Below are positions 1-9,496 of a stretch of DNA of 64,000 nt, in pieces. The translations under genes were made by a program, and so were the position numbers. Positions within the stretch are counted from its first letter, which is position 1, and each line of letters starts with the position of its first letter. The stretch spans positions 271,501-335,500 of the forward strand of contig NZ_CP022708.1 of the NCBI RefSeq assembly GCF_025340265.1. The letters run 5' to 3'. The notes under the pieces were generated by a model. It worked only from the letters and a program-made list of their open reading frames with translations. It did no database searches and had not been told where the DNA came from. The DNA comes from Novosphingobium sp. 9. Lineage in GTDB: Bacteria > Pseudomonadota > Alphaproteobacteria > Sphingomonadales > Sphingomonadaceae.

Positions 1-1727
1 CCCGGCCGGTCCCGGCGTTCGCCGCGCGAAGGGGGACTGGTCGCAGATGTCCTGCGCGCCGCAGCGCGCGGAACGGCAGGGCGGTCACCGGGACCATATC
101 GCCGGTCGGGCGCAAGCGCTGCTCGCGGGTTCTCGACATTCGGTCGGGGCGGACAGCCTTTGCGCACAGCCGGCTTTTCGGATCGGCGCGCCGGGTGGTG
201 ATCAAGGCGCTCCCGGTCCGCCATCGGCATAATGGATCGCGCGCCGCGCCGCTTGGTGCGCATATCGCCTATCTCGTTCGTGAGGGCGTCACGCGCGATG
301 GCGCCGAGGCACGGCTGTTCGACGCGCACGCAGACACCGCCGATGCTGCGGATTTCGCGGCGCGATGCCAGCAGGATCGGCATCACTTCCGTTTCATTAT
401 CTCGCCCGAAGATGCGGGCGAGATGGAGGATCTGCGCGCCTTCACCCGCGATCTCATGGTCCAGATGCAGGTCGATCTTGAAACGCCGCTCGACTGGGTT
501 GCGGTCGATCATTGGAACACCGCGCATCCGCATGTCCACCTGTTGGTGCGCGGGGTCGATGCTGCCGGTCAGGATCTGGTACTTTCTCGCGATTACATCG
601 CGCATGGCCTGCGTTCGCGGGCGCAGGATCTGGTCATGGCCGAACTGGGGCCGCGATCCGAGCACGCGATCGAAAAGGCGCTGGCGCGCGATATCGCGGC
701 GGATCGTTGGACCGGGCTGGATGCCGAGATCGTGCGGGCGGCTGGCGAGCGGGGCGAGATCGATATGCGCCCCGGCAAAACCGGCCCGGGCGATCCGCGC
801 ATCCGGCGCCTGATGATCGCGCGCCTGAACTATCTCGAGAAGGGCGGGCTTGCTCAGGAAACCGCCCCCGGGCGCTGGCATCTTGCCGAAGGCGCGCAAG
901 GCACTCTGCGCGATATGGGAAGGCGGCGCGACATCATTCACACGATTGCCCGCGCACTTGCCGATGCCGGCGAAGAGCGCGGACTGGAGCGATATGCGAT
1001 AGTCCACGGCGCGCCACGGCGACCGGTTGTCGGGCGGCTCCTTGCAAGCGGCCTGCACGATGAACTCTCCGGCAGCGTCTATGCGGTGATAGACGGCGTC
1101 GACGGGCAGACCCATCATGTCATCCTGCCCGGTGCCGAGGCCATCGATCGGCCGTCGGATGCGAGCGGCATTGTCGAACTGCACAGCGCGAGAGAAGGTG
1201 CGGGCAGCCGAACAGGTTTACGCCTCGTGACCCGCTCGGATTGGGATCTGGCACGTCAGGTCGCCGCACCCGGCGCGACGTGGCTCGATCACCGGCTGAT
1301 CGAACGGGGCAAGGGTATCGCTGACCAGGGCTTCGGTCAGGACGTGCGGCGCGCCATGGATGCGCGCTGCGATCATCTTGTCGATCTGGGACTGGCGAGG
1401 CGCATCGGCGAACGGGTCGTCTTTGCCAAGGGGCTGCTCGAGAGGCTGCGCGGCGATGAACTCGAGGCGGTGGCGCGCGAAATTGCCACGCATTCGGGAC
1501 ACAGCTGGCGCGATACGCGCGCCGGGCAATCGGTCGCGGGGACATATCGTCGGCGTCTCGCGCTCAGCTCGGGGCGCTTTGCCGTGATCGAGGGTGGGTT
1601 GGGCTTCACTCTGGTGCCGTGGTCTCGCGATCTTGACGGGCTCGCAGGCCAGCGGGTCACGGGGCTGGCGAGGCCCGGTGGCGGTATCGAATGGTCGCTG
1701 GGGCGCCAGCGTGGCCTCAGCCGGTGA
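1..1727 (+). CDS. VirD2-like relaxase, DUF3363 type (5' partial, one frameshift)
   Basis: Relaxase that would nick the transfer origin and lead the strand into the Trb channel. From GTG 195 the frame reads 510 residues. The metal-binding motif HWNTAHPHVHLLVRG lies near residues 106-120, typical of the three-histidine relaxases, and the long C-terminal part fits DUF3363. Upstream of about 190 the family-like N-terminus (PGRSR..., then FGRGG, basic) is in another frame, 1-186, and runs off the left edge. A one-base loss near the CCGGG at 191-195 would join the two frames as RRARVVIK. The gene is therefore 5'-partial and frameshifted as given; an error in the read is likely. It sits 46 bases before traG, the usual order in sphingomonad plasmids. 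Confidence 0.85.
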   Translation, partial: RPVPAFAARRGTGRRCPARRSARNGRAVTGTISPVGRKRCSRVLDIRSGRTAFAHSRLFGSARRVVIKALPVRHRHNGSRAAPLGAHIAYLVREGVTRDGAEARLFDAHADTADAADFAARCQQDRHHFRFIISPEDAGEMEDLRAFTRDLMVQMQVDLETPLDWVAVDHWNTAHPHVHLLVRGVDAAGQDLVLSRDYIAHGLRSRAQDLVMAELGPRSEHAIEKALARDIAADRWTGLDAEIVRAAGERGEIDMRPGKTGPGDPRIRRLMIARLNYLEKGGLAQETAPGRWHLAEGAQGTLRDMGRRRDIIHTIARALADAGEERGLERYAIVHGAPRRPVVGRLLASGLHDELSGSVYAVIDGVDGQTHHVILPGAEAIDRPSDASGIVELHSAREGAGSRTGLRLVTRSDWDLARQVAAPGATWLDHRLIERGKGIADQGFGQDVRRAMDARCDHLVDLGLARRIGERVVFAKGLLERLRGDELEAVAREIATHSGHSWRDTRAGQSVAGTYRRRLALSSGRFAVIEGGLGFTLVPWSRDLDGLAGQRVTGLARPGGGIEWSLGRQRGLSR

Positions 1728-1773
1728 CGTTCGGTGTCTTGCGTTTTTCCCCGTCTACAAAGGAGGTCCTGTC

Positions 1774-3759
1774 ATGGCTGCTACTAAGATTTTGTGGTGC
1801 CAGATTGTCGCCGTGTTCGCGATCGTGCTGGCCGCGCTGTGGTCTGCCACACAGTGGACGGCCGCTGCGCTCTCGTATCAGGCGCAGCTTGGGCCACCCT
1901 GGTTCACGTTGGCCCATCGCCCGATCTATCAACCGCTCGCGTTTTTCTGGTGGTGGTTTTCGTTCGACGCCTATGCGCCGCGTGTCTTTGCGATAGGTGC
2001 GGTCATTGCGGCCTCGGGCGGGGTGGCCGCAATTGTGGTTGCCATGACGATGTCGGTGTGGCGCGCGCGTGAACGCAAGGTCGCTGAAACTTTCGGGTCG
2101 GCGCGATGGGCATCACCGCCTCAGGTCCGCAGGTCCGGGCTGCGCGCACGCCGTGGTGTCATTCTGGGGCGACTGGGCCGCCGCTATCTGCGCCACGATG
2201 GTCCTGAACATGTTCTGTGCTTTGCCCCCACGCGAAGCGGCAAAGGTGTCGGGCTGGTCATTCCCTCCTTGTTGACCTGGCCTGCCTCGGCCATCGTTCA
2301 CGATATCAAGGGCGAGAACTGGCAACTGACCTCGGGTTTCCGGGCGCGATATGGCCGGGTGCTGCTGTTTGATCCCACCAACGTTGCCTCTGCACCCTAC
2401 AACCCGCTTCTCGAGGTCCGCCGCGGAACATGGGAGGTGCGCGATGTCCAGAATATCGCGGATATCCTGGTCGATCCCGATGGTCGGCTCGAGGCGCGCA
2501 ATCATTGGGAAAAGACGGCGCATTCGCTGCTGGTGGGAACGATCCTGCACGTGTTGCACGCCGGGGCGGACAAGACGCTGGCCGGTGTCGCGGCATTCCT
2601 GTCCGATCCGTCGCGCCCCATCGAGCAGACGCTCGAACTGATGATGGAAACACCGCATCTGGGCGAGCGCGGTCCCCACCCGGTGATCGCTGGCGCGGCG
2701 CGCGAACTGCTCAACAAATCGGAAAACGAGCGCTCGGGTGTGCTCTCGACCGTGATGTCCTTTCTCGGGCTCTATCGCGACCCGGTCATTGCGCAGGTCA
2801 CCCACCAGTGTGCGTGGCGCATTGCCGACCTTGTCGAGGGGCCGCAGCCCGTCACCTTGTATCTGGTGGTTCCGCCCAGCGATATCGCCCGGACCCGGCC
2901 TTTGATCCGTCTCATCCTCAACCAGATCGGGCGGCGGCTGACAGAAACGCTCGATCCCGTCGCGACGCGCCATCGCATGCTGCTCATGCTCGATGAATTT
3001 CCTGCGCTGGGCCGGCTCGACTTTTTCGAAAGCGCTCTCGCCTTCATGGCCGGCTACGGCATCAAGGCCTTCCTGATCGCCCAGTCGCTCAACCAGATAG
3101 AGAAGGCCTATGGGCCCAACAACGCAATCCTCGACAATTGCCATGTCCGCGTGGCTTTTGCGACCAACGACGATCGCACGGCCAAGCGCGTGTCCGATGC
3201 GCTGGGAACGGCAACCGAGATGCGGGCCATGAAGAACTATGCCGGCCATCGGTTGTCACCTTGGCTCGGACATCTGATGGTCTCGCGTTCGGAAACGGCA
3301 CGACAGTTGCTGACGCCCGGCGAGGTTATGCAATTGGCTGACGATGAGGAAATCGTCATGCTGGCAGGCGCGCGTCCGGTACGCGCGAAAAAAGTGCGCT
3401 ATTTCGAGGACCGGCGGTTTGCAGCGCGGATTCTACCACCGCCGCGTCAGGCCAGTGGCGATGACTGGACCGGCAAGGGGGAAGCCTTTTTGCCAACACC
3501 TCCTGCAAAGGTCTCGCCCGTTGGGGGGGCGCCACGGCGACGTTCTCCGTCGGTGACCGGCGACGATGGCGGGATGGATGAGGTGGCCATGAAGGTACCG
3601 GCGAAGGTACGCCGCGCCCCTTCACCCAAGCCGTCCAACGAGTTTTCGGTGACCGACGATCCTCCGCTGGGCGAAGAAAGCAGGAAAGCCGTCGCAAAGC
3701 GCCAGCGCAAGGTGGCGCGGCAGGCCTCGCTCGATCCCGATGACAAAATGCAGCTCTAG
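1774..3759 (+). CDS. traG: Type IV coupling protein VirD4/TraG
   Basis: Inner-membrane ATPase that connects the relaxase-DNA complex to the secretion channel. The product is 661 residues. Two hydrophobic stretches lie in the first 95 residues. Walker A APTRSGKGVGLVI is near residue 152, and Walker B LLMLDEFPALG is near 402, followed by AQSLNQIEKAYGPNNAIL, a typical TraG block. The last 120 residues are charged and low in complexity. I chose ATG 1774 because a strong ribosome site AGGAGGT lies at 1761-1767 and hydrophobic residues start directly after; the frame is open further upstream into the relaxase. A short inverted repeat CCGGG/CCCGG follows the stop. Confidence 0.93.
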   Translation: MAATKILWCQIVAVFAIVLAALWSATQWTAAALSYQAQLGPPWFTLAHRPIYQPLAFFWWWFSFDAYAPRVFAIGAVIAASGGVAAIVVAMTMSVWRARERKVAETFGSARWASPPQVRRSGLRARRGVILGRLGRRYLRHDGPEHVLCFAPTRSGKGVGLVIPSLLTWPASAIVHDIKGENWQLTSGFRARYGRVLLFDPTNVASAPYNPLLEVRRGTWEVRDVQNIADILVDPDGRLEARNHWEKTAHSLLVGTILHVLHAGADKTLAGVAAFLSDPSRPIEQTLELMMETPHLGERGPHPVIAGAARELLNKSENERSGVLSTVMSFLGLYRDPVIAQVTHQCAWRIADLVEGPQPVTLYLVVPPSDIARTRPLIRLILNQIGRRLTETLDPVATRHRMLLMLDEFPALGRLDFFESALAFMAGYGIKAFLIAQSLNQIEKAYGPNNAILDNCHVRVAFATNDDRTAKRVSDALGTATEMRAMKNYAGHRLSPWLGHLMVSRSETARQLLTPGEVMQLADDEEIVMLAGARPVRAKKVRYFEDRRFAARILPPPRQASGDDWTGKGEAFLPTPPAKVSPVGGAPRRRSPSVTGDDGGMDEVAMKVPAKVRRAPSPKPSNEFSVTDDPPLGEESRKAVAKRQRKVARQASLDPDDKMQL

Positions 3760-3877
3760 AGCACCTTGCAATCACCGGGAAAATTACCCGGAAGATCGCA
3801 CAAATACGCAGCATATCGCGAAGTCGGGGGATGGGGGCACGCTGTCAGATCCCAGACGGTTCTAAAGGAGAAAGACG

Positions 3878-4327
3878 ATGCGCGTTCGTCTCAACGTCTA
3901 CTTTGCGCCGGACCTGGCCCGTCAGGTCAGCGAGCTTGCGATCAGGCGCCGGCTGTCGCGTTCGGCGATCATCGAGGCCGCCGTGGCATCCTACATGTCG
4001 CCAGACGGTTCGGATCGGCTCGAAGCCGCGTTCGCCCGCCGGCTCGATCGCCTGAGCCGGCACGTCCAGCGCCTCGAGCGCAACGCCGGGCTCACGACCG
4101 AGGCTCTGGCATTGTTCGTGCGTTTCTGGCTGTCGGTAACGCCGCCGCTGCCCGATGAGGATCAGGCCGCAGCACAGGTCAAGGGGCGTCAGCGCTATGA
4201 AGGTTTCCTTGAAACACTGGCGCGTCGTTATGCCGCCGGCCGCCATCTCATGAACGAGATCGGCGAGGATTTCGCGGCTGACCTGAAGGAGGATGACGGG
4301 TCTGACCGTGAGCAACAAGCCGATTAG
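3878..4327 (+). CDS. Ribbon-helix-helix (CopG-like) protein of the conjugation locus
   Basis: 149-residue protein with a short N-terminal ribbon-helix-helix region (about residues 1-45: RVRLNVYFAPDLARQVSEL then RRLSRSAIIEAAV), followed by an arginine-rich helical stretch and a variable tail. Proteins of this kind often sit between traG and trbB and may regulate transfer genes or assist the relaxase; this role is inferred from place. The start ATG has AAAGGAG at 3864-3870. A 185-base stretch without a convincing gene separates it from trbB. Confidence 0.75.
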   Translation: MRVRLNVYFAPDLARQVSELAIRRRLSRSAIIEAAVASYMSPDGSDRLEAAFARRLDRLSRHVQRLERNAGLTTEALALFVRFWLSVTPPLPDEDQAAAQVKGRQRYEGFLETLARRYAAGRHLMNEIGEDFAADLKEDDGSDREQQAD

Positions 4328-4512
4328 CCGCGGTCATGAGGATGTCAGGGCAAGGCGCTGGCGGGCCAGGTGAACTTCTATGGCCTACGCCAGCGCAAGT
4401 CTTTCTACGCCAGGCTACGCTCGGCCCAAACAGATGTTGATCGCCACGGCTTTATGCCTTTCTTGATCGATCCCGTCAGGCGGCCATCCCGGTCGCCTTG
4501 CGAGGAACGAGA

Positions 4513-5496
4513 ATGTCCGCTTCGGGCCTGCACCGCGATACGAATGCGCGCAGCGCACGCATGCTGCGCACTGCGATGGGCGACGACATCGCCCGATGGT
4601 TGTCCGATCCCGGTGTCATCGAGGTCATGCTCAATCCCGATGGGCGCCTGTGGGTCGATCGTCTGTCTTCGGGAATGGCTGACAGCGGCGCGCAGCTCAG
4701 TGCGGCCGATGGCGAGCGGATCATCCGGCTCATCGCGCACCATGTCGGGGTGGAAGTGCACGCAGGCGCGCCGCGTCTCTCCGCCGAACTGCCCGAAGGG
4801 GGCGAGCGCTTCGAAGGGCTGCTGCCACCTGTAGTGGCCGCACCGGCTTTCGCTATCCGTAAGCCCGCCAGCATCGTCTTCGAGCTCGAGGCCTATGTCG
4901 CGGGCGGCATGATGACGCCCGGCGCAGCAGTTGCGCTGCGCCGGGCTGTCGCCGAGCGCTGCAACATCCTGGTGGCCGGAGGGACAGGGACCGGCAAGAC
5001 CACGCTCGTCAACGCGTTATTGGCCGAAGTCGCCCGATCGGCGGACCGCATCGTGCTTATCGAAGACACCCGCGAACTGCAGTGTAGCTCGTCCAATCTT
5101 GTGGCCCTGCGTACCCGGGATGGCGTTGCCGGATTACGCGATCTGGTTCGCTCCTCCTTGCGCCTTCGTCCCGACCGTATTCCCATTGGCGAAGTGCGTG
5201 GGCCCGAAGCGCTTGATCTGCTCAAGGCCTGGGGCACCGGACACCCGGGCGGTATCGGCACCATCCATGCCGGCAGTGCGTCAGGCGCGCTGCATCGCCT
5301 CGAGCAGTTGATCCTGGAGGCGGTGGTCTCGGTACCTCGCACGCTGATCGCCCAGACCATCGATCTGGTCGCGGTGCTGGTTCGTGACGGTCACGGCCGC
5401 CGCCTCGCCGAGCTCATCCGCCTCGACGGGCTCGATCCTGTCACCGGCGACTACCGCCTTGTCTCCCTTCTAGCCGAACTGGATGAACTGCCATGA
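4513..5496 (+). CDS. trbB: TrbB, conjugal transfer ATPase (VirB11 family)
   Basis: Hexameric secretion ATPase at the cytoplasmic side of the Trb channel. Product of 327 residues. Walker [14 protein letters not shown] lies at about 153-165, followed by the Asp box IEDTRELQC and by [17 protein letters not shown], the His-box region of the VirB11/PilT family. ATG 4513 is preceded by GAGGAACGAG; an in-frame ATG five codons upstream is less well placed. The stop overlaps the trbC start by ATGA, so the two are translationally coupled. Confidence 0.93.
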   Translation: MSASGLHRDTNARSARMLRTAMGDDIARWLSDPGVIEVMLNPDGRLWVDRLSSGMADSGAQLSAADGERIIRLIAHHVGVEVHAGAPRLSAELPEGGERFEGLLPPVVAAPAFAIRKPASIVFELEAYVAGGMMTPGAAVALRRAVAERCNILVAGGTGTGKTTLVNALLAEVARSADRIVLIEDTRELQCSSSNLVALRTRDGVAGLRDLVRSSLRLRPDRIPIGEVRGPEALDLLKAWGTGHPGGIGTIHAGSASGALHRLEQLILEAVVSVPRTLIAQTIDLVAVLVRDGHGRRLAELIRLDGLDPVTGDYRLVSLLAELDELP

Positions 5497-5822
5497 CTGC
5501 TATGCCCTTCATTCGTGTCCGCAGTGGCCGGGTCGCCAGCGCCCTCGCCATCGCTTTGATCGTCACCACGCCGGCCTATGCCAGCGGTTCCTCGATGCCG
5601 TGGGAAACCCCGCTCAACTCGATCCTCGAATCGATCGAGGGGCCCGTCGCCAAGATCGTCGCCGTCATGATCATCATCACCACCGGCCTCAGCCTAGCCT
5701 TCGGGGATACCTCGGGCGGTTTCCGGCGACTGATCCAGATCGTGTTCGGGCTCTCGATCGCCTTTGCAGCTTCGAGCTTCTTCCTCAGCTTCTTCAGCTT
5801 TTCCGGCGGGGCACTCGTCTGA
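5493..5822 (+). CDS. trbC: TrbC, conjugal pilin precursor
   Basis: 109-residue VirB2-like pilin subunit. It has a basic N-terminus, a signal-type hydrophobic stretch ending in TPAYASG (likely cleavage after Ala), then two membrane segments (KIVAVMIIITTGLSLAF and LIQIVFGLSIAFAASSFFL). This is the normal size and pattern for TrbC. It overlaps trbB by four bases and trbD by one, in the compact transfer operon. Confidence 0.9.
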   Translation: MTAMPFIRVRSGRVASALAIALIVTTPAYASGSSMPWETPLNSILESIEGPVAKIVAVMIIITTGLSLAFGDTSGGFRRLIQIVFGLSIAFAASSFFLSFFSFSGGALV

Positions 5823-6094
5823 TGGCGCAGCCGGTCGAGCTCGCCGGGTTCCACGTCCCGGTCTACCGCGCGCTCAGCGAGCCGATCCTGCTGGGCGGTG
5901 CTCCGCGCGCGCTTGCCATCGTCAATGGCACCTTGGCGGGCGCCCTGGGGCTCGGTCTCAGGCTGTGGATCGTCGGTCTCGTGGTCTGGGCGTTGGGACA
6001 TGGGCTGGCGGTATGGTCGGCCCGGCGTGATCCGCAGTTTGTCGATGTCGCGCGCCGACACATACGCTATCCGGTCTGGATGGGGCCATGCTGA
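5822..6094 (+). CDS. trbD: TrbD, conjugal transfer membrane protein (VirB3 family)
   Basis: 90-residue membrane protein. The N-terminus (FHVPVYRALSEPILLGGAPR) is the typical VirB3/TrbD start, followed by one or two hydrophobic helices (IVNGTLAGALGLGL, LWIVGLVVWALGHGLAVW) and the end RDPQFVDVARRHIRYP. The stop overlaps the trbE start by seven bases. VirB3-type proteins act with the TrbE/VirB4 ATPase in pilus assembly. Confidence 0.9.
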   Translation: MAQPVELAGFHVPVYRALSEPILLGGAPRALAIVNGTLAGALGLGLRLWIVGLVVWALGHGLAVWSARRDPQFVDVARRHIRYPVWMGPC

Positions 6095-8529
6095 GCCTTG
6101 CCGAATATCGCGGCAAGGCCGACCGGCTTGCCGATTTCCTGCCTTGGGCCGCTCTGGTGGCGCCTGGCATCGTGCTCAACAAGGATGGCTCGTTCCAGCG
6201 CACCGCCCGGTTTCGCGGGCCCGATCTCGATAGCGCGACCCCGTCCGAGCTGATGGCCGTGACCGCGCGCCTCAATGGTGCGCTGCGACGCCTGGGGTCA
6301 GGTTGGACACTGTTTGTCGAGGCCCAGCGGACACAGGCCCAGGCCTATCCCCACAGCCGCTTTCCCGATCCTGCCTCCGCGCTGGTCGATGCCGAACGTC
6401 GGGCACAGTTTCGCGAAACGGGCCGCCATTTCGAAAGTGCCTTCTTTCTGACCCTGGTCTGGCTGCCCCCTGCAGAGGAGGCCGCGCGGGTGGAAAGCTG
6501 GCTCTACGAAGGGCGCAGCGATCACGGCCATGATGCAGCAGAATGGCTTCGTGCCTTTATCGATCGCACCGAGCGCGTGCTGCATCTGCTCGATGGCTTC
6601 ATGCCCGAGGCCCAATGGCTCGACGATGGCGCGACCCTTACATACCTGCACAGCTGCGTCTCGACACGGCGCCAGCAGGTCCGTGTCCCCGAGACACCGA
6701 TCTATCTCGACGCGCTGCTGGCCGACCAGGGGCTTGCGGGCGGCCTCGAACCCCGGCTGGGGCAGGCGCACCTGCGGACGCTGACGATTACGGGTTTTCC
6801 CAGCGCCACGTTTCCCGGCCTTCTCGACGAACTCAACCGTCAGGCGTTCGCCTACCGCTGGTCGACCCGCGCGATCATGCTGGACAAGACCGATGCGACC
6901 AGGCTGCTCACCCGGATCCGTCGCCAGTGGTTTGCCAAGCGCAAGTCGGTGGCTGCGATCCTCAAGGAAGTGATGACCAACGAGCAGTCGGTACTGCTCG
7001 ACAGTGATGCCGCGAACAAGGCCGCCGATGCCGACCAGGCGCTGCAGGCGCTGGGGGCAGACCATGCCGGCATCGCCTATGTCACCGCCACAGTGACAGT
7101 GTGGGACGAAAACCCGAGCGTTGCCGCCGATCGCCTGCGCCTTGTCGAGAAGGTGATCCAGAGCCGCGATTTCACGTGCAGCGCAGAAGGGCTCAATGCC
7201 CTCGAGGCCTGGTTCGGCTCGCTGCCCGGCCATGTCTATGCCAATGTCCGTGTGCCGCCTGTCAGCACACTTAACCTTGCGCATCTGATCCCGCTTTCGG
7301 CCGTCTGGGCCGGGCCGGCGGAGGATGATCATCTTGCAGGTCCGCCGCTGTTCTTCGGCAAGACCCATGGAGCCACGCCGTTCCGCTTCGCTCTTCACGT
7401 CGGCGATGTCGGGCACACGATGGTGGTAGGGCCCACCGGTGCCGGCAAGTCGGTGCTTCTGGCGCTGATGGCACTGCAGTTCCGGCGCTATGATGCTGCA
7501 CAGGTCTTTGCCTTCGATTTTGGCAAGTCGATCCGGGCTGCGACCCTTGCGATGGGCGGGGAATGGCAGGACTTGGGCATCGCGCTCGATCCTGGCGCCG
7601 TACCCGATGTGGCGGTTCTCCAGCCGCTCGCACGTATCGACGAGCCGGCCGAACGGGCCTGGGCGGCGGACTGGCTCGCGACATTGCTCCAGGCCGAGGG
7701 CATTGCCCAAGAGCCTGCCATCAAGGAGGCGGTGTGGAGCGCGCTCGGATCGCTGGCGACGGCGCCGGTCGAGGAGCGGACCTTGACCGGTCTTGCGGTC
7801 TTGCTTTCCTCGCAGCGGCTCAAGCAGGCGCTCGCCCCTTATTGTCTGGGTGGTCCCTGGGGGCGCCTGCTCGATGGAGACGTCGAACACCTGGCAAGCT
7901 CGATGGTACAAGCGTTCGAGATCGAGGGGCTGGTCGGTACGGCGGCGGCTGCGCCGGTTCTCACCTATCTGTTCCATCGCCTCGAGCAGCGGCTCGATGG
8001 ACGCCCCAGCCTGATCATCATCGATGAGGGCTGGCTCGTGCTCGACAGCCCGGCTTTCGCGGCGACCTTGCGCGAATGGCTCAAAACGCTTCGCAAGAAG
8101 AATGCCAGCGTGGTCTTTGCGACCCAGAGCCTTGCCGACATCGAAGCCTCGAGCATTGCACCGGCGGTCATCGAGAGCTGCCCCACCCGCATCTTCCTGC
8201 CCAACGAGCGCGCGAGCGAACCCCAGATCGCGGCGATCTATCAGCGCTTCGGGCTCAACGACCGCCAGATCGAGATCCTCGGGCAAGCGGCGCCCAAGCG
8301 CGATTACTACTGCCAGTCGCGACGGGGCAACCGGTTGTTCGAACTTGGGCTGGGCGATGTCGCGCTGGCCTTCACCGCAACTTCGGCGGCGCAAGATCAG
8401 ATCCGCATCGATGCAATTCTCGCCAAACACGGGCGCACCGGGTTTGCCCGGGCGTGGCTGTGTGCCTGCGGTCTGGCATGGGCCGCCGACCTGATCGACG
8501 ATGTCGATGGCCACGAGAGGGTGGCATGA
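6088..8529 (+). CDS. trbE: TrbE, conjugal transfer ATPase (VirB4 family)
   Basis: 813-residue ATPase that powers pilus and channel assembly at the inner membrane. The N-terminal CagE/TrbE/VirB domain begins LSLAEYRGKADRLADFLPW. Walker A VVGPTGAGKSVLLALM is near residue 445, and Walker B LIIIDEGWLVLD is near 641, followed by a TQSLADIE block typical of VirB4. The length is normal. A large - strand frame covers the same region but is a shadow of this GC-rich gene. The stop overlaps trbJ by ATGA. Confidence 0.94.
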   Translation: MLSLAEYRGKADRLADFLPWAALVAPGIVLNKDGSFQRTARFRGPDLDSATPSELMAVTARLNGALRRLGSGWTLFVEAQRTQAQAYPHSRFPDPASALVDAERRAQFRETGRHFESAFFLTLVWLPPAEEAARVESWLYEGRSDHGHDAAEWLRAFIDRTERVLHLLDGFMPEAQWLDDGATLTYLHSCVSTRRQQVRVPETPIYLDALLADQGLAGGLEPRLGQAHLRTLTITGFPSATFPGLLDELNRQAFAYRWSTRAIMLDKTDATRLLTRIRRQWFAKRKSVAAILKEVMTNEQSVLLDSDAANKAADADQALQALGADHAGIAYVTATVTVWDENPSVAADRLRLVEKVIQSRDFTCSAEGLNALEAWFGSLPGHVYANVRVPPVSTLNLAHLIPLSAVWAGPAEDDHLAGPPLFFGKTHGATPFRFALHVGDVGHTMVVGPTGAGKSVLLALMALQFRRYDAAQVFAFDFGKSIRAATLAMGGEWQDLGIALDPGAVPDVAVLQPLARIDEPAERAWAADWLATLLQAEGIAQEPAIKEAVWSALGSLATAPVEERTLTGLAVLLSSQRLKQALAPYCLGGPWGRLLDGDVEHLASSMVQAFEIEGLVGTAAAAPVLTYLFHRLEQRLDGRPSLIIIDEGWLVLDSPAFAATLREWLKTLRKKNASVVFATQSLADIEASSIAPAVIESCPTRIFLPNERASEPQIAAIYQRFGLNDRQIEILGQAAPKRDYYCQSRRGNRLFELGLGDVALAFTATSAAQDQIRIDAILAKHGRTGFARAWLCACGLAWAADLIDDVDGHERVA

Positions 8530-9215
8530 AGATCCGGGTGCCAGCCTCGATCATCGCCGGGGCCCTTGCGCTGGTGAGCTGTTGCGGGCGCGCCCAGGCG
8601 TTCATCGTCTATGATCCGACAAACTACGCCCAGAATGTCCTGCAGGCCGCGCGTGCGCTCGAACAGATCAACAACCAGATCCGCCAGATAGAGAATCAGG
8701 CGACCTCGCTGGTCAACGAGGCGAAGAACCTGGCGTCTCTGCCTGAGACCCGGTTGGCAAGTCTGGAGCAGCAGCTCGACCGGACACGACAGCTACTGCT
8801 CGAGGCACAACGGATTTCCTACAGTGTTGCCAGCATCGATAGTGCGTTCACGCAGCGCTATACAGGCTCGGCCCTGACCGGCAGCGCGAGCCAGATGGCG
8901 ACGAATGCCCAGGCGCGCTGGAGCGACAGCGTTGCGGCTTTCCAGGATTCGCTGAAAGTCGGTGCGACCCTGGTCGGCAATCTGAGTGACACCCGCGAAA
9001 CTGTGACCGGACTGGTCGGTGCCAGCCAGTCGGCCAGTGGCGCGCTCCAGGCGGCTCAGGTCGGTAATCAGCTGCTGGCGCTCCAGTCGCAGCAACTGGC
9101 TGATCTGGCCGCAGCGATGGCCGCGCAGGCTCGGGCCCAGGCTCTGGAGGCTGCCAATGCGAGTGCCACCCAGGCCGAAGGCGCCGCGCGCTTCAAGCGG
9201 TTCAGGGGAGAATGA
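8526..9215 (+). CDS. trbJ: TrbJ, periplasmic conjugation protein (VirB5-like)
   Basis: 229-residue exported protein. It has a signal peptide (basic start, LALVSCCGRAQA before F), then the typical TrbJ start FIVYDPTNYAQNVLQAARAL and long amphipathic helices rich in Gln and Ala, predicted as coiled coil. VirB5-type proteins sit at the pilus tip. It is coupled to trbE upstream (ATGA) and overlaps the next gene by four bases. Confidence 0.9.
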   Translation: MKIRVPASIIAGALALVSCCGRAQAFIVYDPTNYAQNVLQAARALEQINNQIRQIENQATSLVNEAKNLASLPETRLASLEQQLDRTRQLLLEAQRISYSVASIDSAFTQRYTGSALTGSASQMATNAQARWSDSVAAFQDSLKVGATLVGNLSDTRETVTGLVGASQSASGALQAAQVGNQLLALQSQQLADLAAAMAAQARAQALEAANASATQAEGAARFKRFRGE

Positions 9216-9496
9216 TGCGGCGCCGCTTCCGCCTCGCCGTGGCGGTCATTGGCGCCTGCATGATGATCGGCATTTCACTGGTGTTTGCCGGCGAGGGGCC
9301 TGCTCCGGACGCCTTACTGGAACCTGGTCAGCGCTTCGCTCCCGATATCGAAACCCAGGCCGACGCAAGGGGCCAGAGTAGCGATACGTCCGGCTGCCGC
9401 AGCGCCAGTGTGCCGGTGGCTTCCTGCGAGCAGGCCTGGGATGCACGGCGACGGCATTTCTTCGGGGAGCAGACCGCAGGAGGAAGTGCACCATGA
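9212..9496 (+). CDS. TrbK-alt, putative entry exclusion protein
   Basis: 94-residue protein with an N-terminal membrane or signal segment (LAVAVIGACMMIGISLVFAGEG) and the C-terminal pattern CRSASVPVASCEQAWDARRR, which is characteristic of the small TrbK-alt protein found between trbJ and trbL. Entry exclusion, meaning refusal of a second copy of the same element, is the proposed family role and is not shown here. It overlaps both neighbours by four bases. Confidence 0.8.
   Translation: MMRRRFRLAVAVIGACMMIGISLVFAGEGPAPDALLEPGQRFAPDIETQADARGQSSDTSGCRSASVPVASCEQAWDARRRHFFGEQTAGGSAP

Noticed and set aside
2113..3249. 378-codon - frame across traG
   Set aside because: Shadow of traG; no ribosome site and no recognisable domain.
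6298..8514. 738-codon open frame on the - strand across trbE
   Set aside because: It is the GC-rich shadow of trbE, which has complete Walker motifs and coupled neighbours on +.
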